Of a stretch of 64,000 nt of DNA, positions 58,392 through 64,000 are shown piece by piece. Origin of the DNA: Bugulina stolonifera (Eukaryota; Bryozoa; Gymnolaemata; Cheilostomatida; Bugulidae). Under the pieces are notes generated by a model. The model saw nothing but the letters and a program-made list of their open reading frames with translations. It had not been told where the DNA came from and did not search any database. The translations under genes and the position numbers were made by a program. The stretch spans positions 5,074,733-5,138,732 of the forward strand of contig OW285188.1 in the NCBI GenBank assembly GCA_935421135.1. Reading direction: 5' to 3'. Every line of letters starts with the position of its first letter. Positions within the stretch are counted from its first letter, which is position 1.

Positions 58392-59010
58392 TCTGTGTTC
58401 AGCAACGAAACTTCAACTTTTAAATTTCAAAATAGATTTGTTTCTGGTGACTGAGTCTGTAATACAACAGATACTTGTTGACACGTGGAAATACGTCTAA
58501 ACTGTATAATAATGCTTTTGAAAACATTTTCTGCTGGTGCATGACAACCTTACCAGGTGCGCTACAAGGTAGGGGTGAGACAGTGCATAATAATAATGCC
58601 CTTGAAAACATTTTATGCTGGTGTATGGTGACCATTCTCAGTTTGACAAAAGACAGGGGTGGTACAGTTTATTCTGAACTGCTATGCTAGGATTAACCCG
58701 CATGTGGTACACCATGAGCTGCACATGTACAGCTGAGGTTGGTTTGACATGTGCCAGACAAATAATGACGACAATCTCTGTTCAGTGCATGCTGTAGGCT
58801 ACCACATGCTGGTGACACAGGCAAATCACATTTTAAATCATCTCATCCCGTCTGTTTACTGTTCATATGGTGACATGAATGGCAAACGGAAAAGGTTCAC
58901 CCAACCTCTTTAAACTAGCTGTGCTGTTTTCTCTAACAAACATCTCAGTCCTTTACACTTTTGTATATTTACTTGTTACTCTATGTTCCACACAGCCAGA
59001 TACATGTAGG

Positions 59011-60125
59011 TTGCACTCATCCAGTTAATTAATTCAAACCCCAACGGACCACCTCTCACACACTCTCTCACACACTCTTTCACGAGCACTAGTATCGGGC
59101 CTATGCCCTCGATGCGTGCATAACCAGCTACAGTTATATTGTTCACTTGATAGAGTGCACAGTTGGTTTAAATCTCATTATCAAATTCAATCTGGCACGC
59201 TGTGGAAATCAGCTCCAGTTCCATCCATGTGTGACCTGGTCTTGTTCGCATTCCTGTCATCACACCAGATTACCACACACATGAGATGAAGAGCAATGTT
59301 GTATAACTAGCAGAAATCTTCATTGCTGCAGGCTCTGCTGGCTGCTGGGTATTTCCCAGCATTCCATCGTCATTAATGACTGAACGGAGGCATTTACTTT
59401 ACTTACTGTTCACTCTTTATGTAATTCTGGAAGCATAGCTTGATCGACCACTCTCAAGCACTTCCCACACTCGTGCCATCGGCACTCATGTGTATCTTTA
59501 GCAGAAACATCACAATATAACCCTGCTGTTTTCGAACTCAAAGTGAGGTTTAGTGACTCATTGCTTGTGTTAAAATAATGAATAGTCATTTAACAACTCC
59601 CCACTAACTTCCCATACAATTCAATGTGATTATTCTAGGATCTGACTCTAGTGCATACACAGTCCTCATCCTTTATACAATGTACACCCATCTCAGTACC
59701 AGCGAAGTTTCCAAGATTAGACAGAAACTATTTCACATAAAACTAGTAATATCAGCAGTGGCAGCTAATGGTTGTTCACGTGTTGTACCAGCCCTACAGA
59801 AGGTCACACCCACTTCATACCTCTCCTATTTACTGTTTGACATAACTTTCCAACAATAAAAGCTGTAAATACAACAGTTTCAGAGCACTTATCTACAGAA
59901 CTAATCAAATATGGCTACTTGAGTTATTTTACTCAACTCGACTTAGATGACAGACTAGAGAGTGTTAGTGTATAGCAGCACTAACCTGTATTGCTTATAC
60001 TCATACCAATTTATTATTCGATACACAATAAAAGTTGTCTCCTCTATTTATTTCTGTTCTACTTGTGTCACATGAAGAAAGTAACACTTGTTATATTGAA
60101 TTGGTGATTTTAATGTACTTGTGTA
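59011..60125. other. No gene seen
   Basis: A CTCTCACACACTCT simple repeat near 59060 and a short LTR-like block near 59405-59480. No coding sequence recognised. Confidence 0.35.
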
Positions 60126-60211
60126 CAAGCAACTAATGCCGAAATGCTTGAATCAGAGTAGAGGCAAATTTGCCTCTACTCTGATTCAAGCATTTCGGCA
60201 TTAGTTGCTTG
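60126..60211. repeat. 86-bp perfect palindrome
   Basis: 43-bp arms with no spacer. The left arm starts CAAGCAACTAATGCCGAAAT and the right arm ends ATTTCGGCATTAGTTGCTTG. The centre is AAATTT at 60168/60169. The match stops sharply after 43 bp on both sides. Confidence 0.9.
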
Positions 60212-60344
60212 GCTTTTACTTTACTTTTTAAAATTGTTGCTTGGTTTACTTTTACTCTACAATGACCACCAGGGGACCTATAGGCGGCCCCCTGGACCCC
60301 CGGCCTGTTGGCAGAACCCTTCAAACTGAGCCAGATCTGCCCCT

Positions 60345-60570
60345 GATCTAGAGTTACATACTTATGACTTTGATTCTACCAACAGGGTACCATCATGTAT
60401 TTTATTAACCAAGTTGCCCCTTAGGATTGCATAATAATATGTGTATTTATCTTTGGTAAGCTGTGCCATCACAAAATACTAACTATAAATCGAATTCTTA
60501 TGGTTGGTGTCATTAATGATAGTCAGAAGATACCATTGTAATTAAACCAGATATCTGAAACTGTGCTCAG
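60345..60570 (+). repeat. Dispersed repeat W, copy
   Basis: ACTTATGACTTTGATTCTAC, GGGTACCATCATGT and CTTAGGATTGCATAAT match the W family. Confidence 0.45.
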
Positions 60571-63444
60571 TCCAGTTATTTGATTAATGGAGTATTACTT
60601 TTTTTCTTTGCTACCTAAATTTCAGCCACAGCCCACTTTGCTAAAGTTTTCAGGCCCACCTCTTTGCTTTGTTATTGCGGCATGACTCTAACTTACATGT
60701 ACTTGTTCATCGCTGTGCTCAAGAGTTATTATTTTATAGAATGACAGTTAGTGTTGACTCAATAAGATTACTGGGCTATTTGATGTTAGTAGCTTACCTA
60801 TGCACATAAATTACAAGAATAGCCTTAGTACAGGCATAGCCATAGGAACTTAACAGGTTTCAATGCTGACTGGAGTTCATAATAGCCAATATTCAAAGGA
60901 GTTTATATTGGCTGCCACTAGGTTTACAAAAACAAACAACACATCAATCTTCATGAAGTAAGATGAACAATATTCCTTGTAATACTGAATGGTGAGACAG
61001 GAGTGCTTCAAAATGTCAAGGTTTTCATGCAAAACTAATTGTACAGTTTGGATAGTATTGGATCAATAGTAAACTGTCTAATTGTCAGGCATTAGTCAAG
61101 ATTGATTTTGGCACTTTGTCAAACAGTTGATCACGTTTAACATAAATTGACCTTCCAGCTCCACATTCATCTAAACTCTACGGCATATTTAGTGAATGAT
61201 AAAATGCACAGGTTTCTTTGCAAGTTCATAAGATGGTGTAGTCCTTTAGTTTCAAACAACATTATGCAGCATGTCTTTGCTCATAACTCTTGGGTATTTT
61301 CACCCAACAACAATCCTGCTGAAATTATCTTGACCTTTCTCACATTTTTACCAGAAATCTCACAACCAGTCAGCAGTGCTGTTGCTAGACAATTGAAAAC
61401 AAGCATAGCAATGACCATGTAACTTCCCATCAAGAAAACGCAACTAAATTGGCAGCACCCGCCCTAGAACTCATTGATAGGCCCTCATAGAATGATGCAA
61501 AAAGATTTTACCGCAGATGGATACTAATTGTTATGTAGATACACGTAGACGCTGTGCTTGTTGGATGCTGTTGTAGATTATTACGGCTGTATATAGATAG
61601 TGCTGTAGATGAAACCTGCAAATTCTAAATATTTCTTAAAATCTGGTTACCGTAGAGACACTTTCATATTTGTTTATTATCTACATGTAAGTTAATTAGC
61701 AAGGCTGGAAGCACTCAGCAAATAACTCATAGAACTTCGTGAATGTACAAGTTGCTTTTCTAGTTTGCAGATGAAACATACATGTATCTTTTCATTTTTC
61801 TTGTAACAAGTAATATTACAACAAACTTCACCACTCCATCCCCTGTAATTTGAACTCAGTAGCATCAAAGCTGTGCAGCAATCAAATGACTTTGCTCTAT
61901 AACTCTGCTGTAAAGGTACTAACATCATGGCACCATCACTAAAGCTCAGACATAATACTGACTGACTTATGTAATAGTTCTGCCAATGAACTATTATCTG
62001 CATAACATTTGCTTCAATAGATTCTATGCACCGTTTAAGGTTAATCAGTTTCAAATGTGGTAAAATGTGAAGTCAGAAACACTAAGGCAGCGTATTTTGA
62101 GCAGCTCTCCAAAGCGACAATAATTAGAAATCAAGGATTGGCAATTAGCACATTGGTAAATTTACATGTACCATGTATTTTCTATTATCTACATGTAAAA
62201 CCGCCATAACTAAACAAAACATCAAATTAAAAAATGATGGAAATACTTAATAGTTTGGCTGATGCAAAGGACAATGGTGTATGTCAACTGGGTTAGGGAA
62301 TCAGGTACCATAGAGTCTAGAGCCCAAACTTCATCAACAATAGATTAATCAATACCATAATAATGTGTAACCAATTCCATGGCTACTTACCAAAACGACA
62401 TACAAATTTATCTGCTGTGCTGTAGAAACATATTGTACTAGTCAACCGATGATGTAATTTGGGTACCACAGTGGTAATAGTCAGTGCATATCTGCACTGA
62501 CTATGCTACTGACCACATTTTGTTGTTACAAACCTTTGATCATGAAAGCTACCCATAATCTAAGCAAATGCATGTATGCTTTGGGTTTAGCTTGTACTGC
62601 AACATATAGACATTCATCATACATGTATAATTATAGTAACTTACATTTTGTGTACATTGTGTACATGCACAAAGTCAAAATATTTTCATTATTTGATTAT
62701 TCAAAGTCTTTTTATGGCTGTTTTGTACAAATCTAAATAGGCAAGCTGTATAGAGTTCAAAAAGTATTCCTTCAATTTTAGGGAAACAAGCAGGAAACAG
62801 GTTTCCATCTGCAAGTTCATTTATCACAAACAGAGAATATAATTATGTCAGTATTAAAAATAGTTAAGGATGTGCGCAGTGTACAAATTGGAACAAATGA
62901 AGTGGGTACACACTGTGCATGAAATCTTAGGGCATTCTGTATTTGCATGTAGTTGAATTTTGAATTGCACCTGCAATGATCCTATCTTACAGATTAGTAA
63001 TGTATAGCTATTCACTTCATCTTGTAGTAGCTAACAAATTTGTGAACTACTAAAATGCAAAGAAATCATACTTTGATGAAGTTCAACAGTGTCCCCATGA
63101 TGATAGTTAAGCAAGCTAACATTACACTACAGAGCAACTGTGACTTTATGGCAAAAACTAGCTATTCAAATGAGGGTTCACACCTGCTGGCTATGTAGCC
63201 ACTAGAATTAAAGCGGGCACACACTGTATGCGTCTGCACAACCACACTCTAAACACTATGTGTGTGTGTTGCTGATTCTTGAAACATTGCCAATTTACGT
63301 AGATGCCATTAGCTTATTGCGTGGGTAAGATAGTGTAGTCATATCCTACGTATATATTACAGTCAACTACCGCAGGCCAGTAGAATTCTTGCTAGCAAAC
63401 AGTAAGTTAGAATACTACATACGCACTCATAATAACTACTCGTG
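60571..63444. other. No gene seen
   Basis: Low-copy-looking sequence upstream of gene 3. Frames of 91 aa (61147-61422, plus) and 120 aa (61692-62054, minus) lack domains and conserved splice context. Confidence 0.35.
62477..62504. repeat. Short perfect hairpin
   Basis: ATAGTCAGTGCA, loop TATC, TGCACTGACTAT. It stands alone, with no T run or gene end next to it. Confidence 0.7.
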
Positions 63445-63460
63445 ATAACAATTCAGGATT

Positions 63461-63737
63461 AGGGGGTAGAATGCTGAGCTTTCATGCTGAAGGTTCCAGG
63501 TTCAAATCCCGGTCACGGTGGTGTTAGGAAGAGTATCCAGCCACAATTGCTCCTGTGCCCCATATTAAAGTCCTTGGGGTGATGCAAGCCAGCATGGCTT
63601 CAAGGCAACTTCTCTACCCTTGCCAAAAAAGGCCATGTTATCTGGACCTTTCTCACAGGGAGTTGGCCAGCACTGGCACCTGGCAGTGAGAGCTGCTAAG
63701 GGCTGGTCACGCCAAGGAGTATAAGTCGGTGAGTTTT
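63461..63737 (+). mobile_element. tRNA-derived SINE with 16-bp target duplication
   Basis: The direct repeats ATAACAATTCAGGATT (63445-63460) and ATAACAATTCAAGATT (63738-63753) flank the element. The head is tRNA-like, with an A-box-like GGGGGTAGAATGC and a good B box, GGTTCAAATCCC. A body unrelated to tRNA follows. It inserted about 80 bp upstream of the gene 3 promoter motif. It is not a functional tRNA: the acceptor stem does not pair. Confidence 0.7.
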
Positions 63738-63833
63738 ATAACAATTCAAGATTCTAGATTGATATCTATAGAATATTTTCATCAAGTGATCCAAATGTAT
63801 TGCAAACAGCGAAACCCCAAAACATAGGCCTGA

Positions 63834-63862
63834 ATCCACCACTGGATCTGACCATTATAATT
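63834..63862 (+). promoter_or_regulatory. Promoter of gene 3: ATCCACCACTG motif
   Basis: ATCCACCACTG at 63834-63844. The TATA box is weaker here (TTATAATTC around 63855-63862). The ATG is at 63956. The shared 11-mer at a similar distance from all three ATGs supports common regulation. Confidence 0.5.
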
Positions 63863-63955
63863 CTCTAAGTAGAAAAAAAGATTCCTTGAGAATAATACTG
63901 GTTATTCTACCCATCATACTGCAGTAACAGAGTTCACAGAGAGAAGGAGAGGAGA

Positions 63956-63979
63956 ATGAAGTGTTCAGTGTATGCCTTG
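63956..63979 (+). CDS. First coding exon of a third paralogue (gene 3), cut by window end
   Basis: ATG followed by codons for KCSVYAL ends at a GTGAGT donor (from 63980), just as exon 1 of genes 1 and 2 ends in a hydrophobic ...TL or ...IL before a phase-0 donor. It is 24 nt against 27 nt in the others. The A/G-rich 5' leader (cagagagaaggagagga) resembles the leaders of gene 1 (cggagaagagcagg) and gene 2 (gcagagagaaaag), and ATCCACCACTG lies 112 bases upstream. The remaining exons must lie beyond position 64000. Confidence 0.6.
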
Positions 63980-64000
63980 GTGAGTACAAATTGAGTTTGC

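Larger units (their letters stand above)
55068..59010 (+). repeat. Dispersed repeat X, large composite copy with insertions
   Basis: Blocks at 55075 (CACCATATCATATTTCAAAT), 55750, 56920-57110, 57893 (GGCCTTGGCAATACTGAAAT), 58690 (GCATGTGGTACACCATGAGC) and 58850. The solo LTR (56046-56788), an LTR fragment (57300-57560) and a GC-rich element (55245-55545) are inserted in it. Confidence 0.5.

Noticed and set aside
61692..62054. 120-aa minus-strand frame
   Set aside because: No domain, no second copy, no splice context; length is possible by chance in 64 kb.
63461..63535. Possible tRNA gene
   Set aside because: A and B boxes are present, but there is no paired acceptor stem, and 16-bp target duplications enclose a longer body: a SINE.

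Overview
This is AT-rich animal DNA with spliced genes, no operons, and a heavy load of diverse transposable elements. The introns have GT-AG boundaries, the promoters carry TATA boxes, and the mobile elements include a Ty3/gypsy-type LTR element, a CR1/Jockey-type LINE, Tc1-like and SINE elements. The octamer TACATGTA recurs throughout. A marine invertebrate is likely; a sponge is my best guess, but nothing in the window proves it.

The only convincing host genes are a plus-strand tandem family. Gene 1 (26567-30891) and gene 2 (37258-41630) are complete. The first exon of gene 3 (63956-63979) is cut by the window edge. Genes 1 and 2 each have seven coding exons with matching phases and near-identical lengths (27, 59, 866/860, 183, 141/144, 196 and 124 nt). 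The predicted proteins are 531 and 530 aa: a signal peptide split over exons 1 and 2, an NHL-like beta-propeller in exon 3, and a Cys-rich C-terminal module that I cannot place in a known family. All three share the upstream motif ATCCACCACTG, followed by a TATA box in genes 1 and 2. They look like co-regulated secreted paralogues.

Layout. 1-9.7 kb: gene-poor, with a minisatellite, LTR fragments, one odd reading frame (2373-2700), a 713-bp element with piggyBac-like ends and a roughly 1-kb trinucleotide tract. 9731-14913: a decayed minus-strand Ty3/gypsy-type retrotransposon with two 266-bp LTRs. 15-26 kb: repeats, a palindromic MITE and a mirror-image Tc1-like element inside an older LTR fragment. 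26.5-42.3 kb: genes 1 and 2, separated by a LINE relic and dispersed repeats. 42.98-46.74 kb: a minus-strand LINE with a PHD-finger ORF1. 47-53 kb: a 29-bp tandem repeat, a 1055-bp inverted-repeat element and a second triplet tract. 53.6-59 kb: solo or tandem LTRs inserted in a long dispersed repeat. 59-64 kb: an 86-bp perfect palindrome, a SINE with 16-bp target duplications, and the start of gene 3.

All calls come from reading the sequence by eye. Edges of diverged repeats are approximate. No database search was possible.
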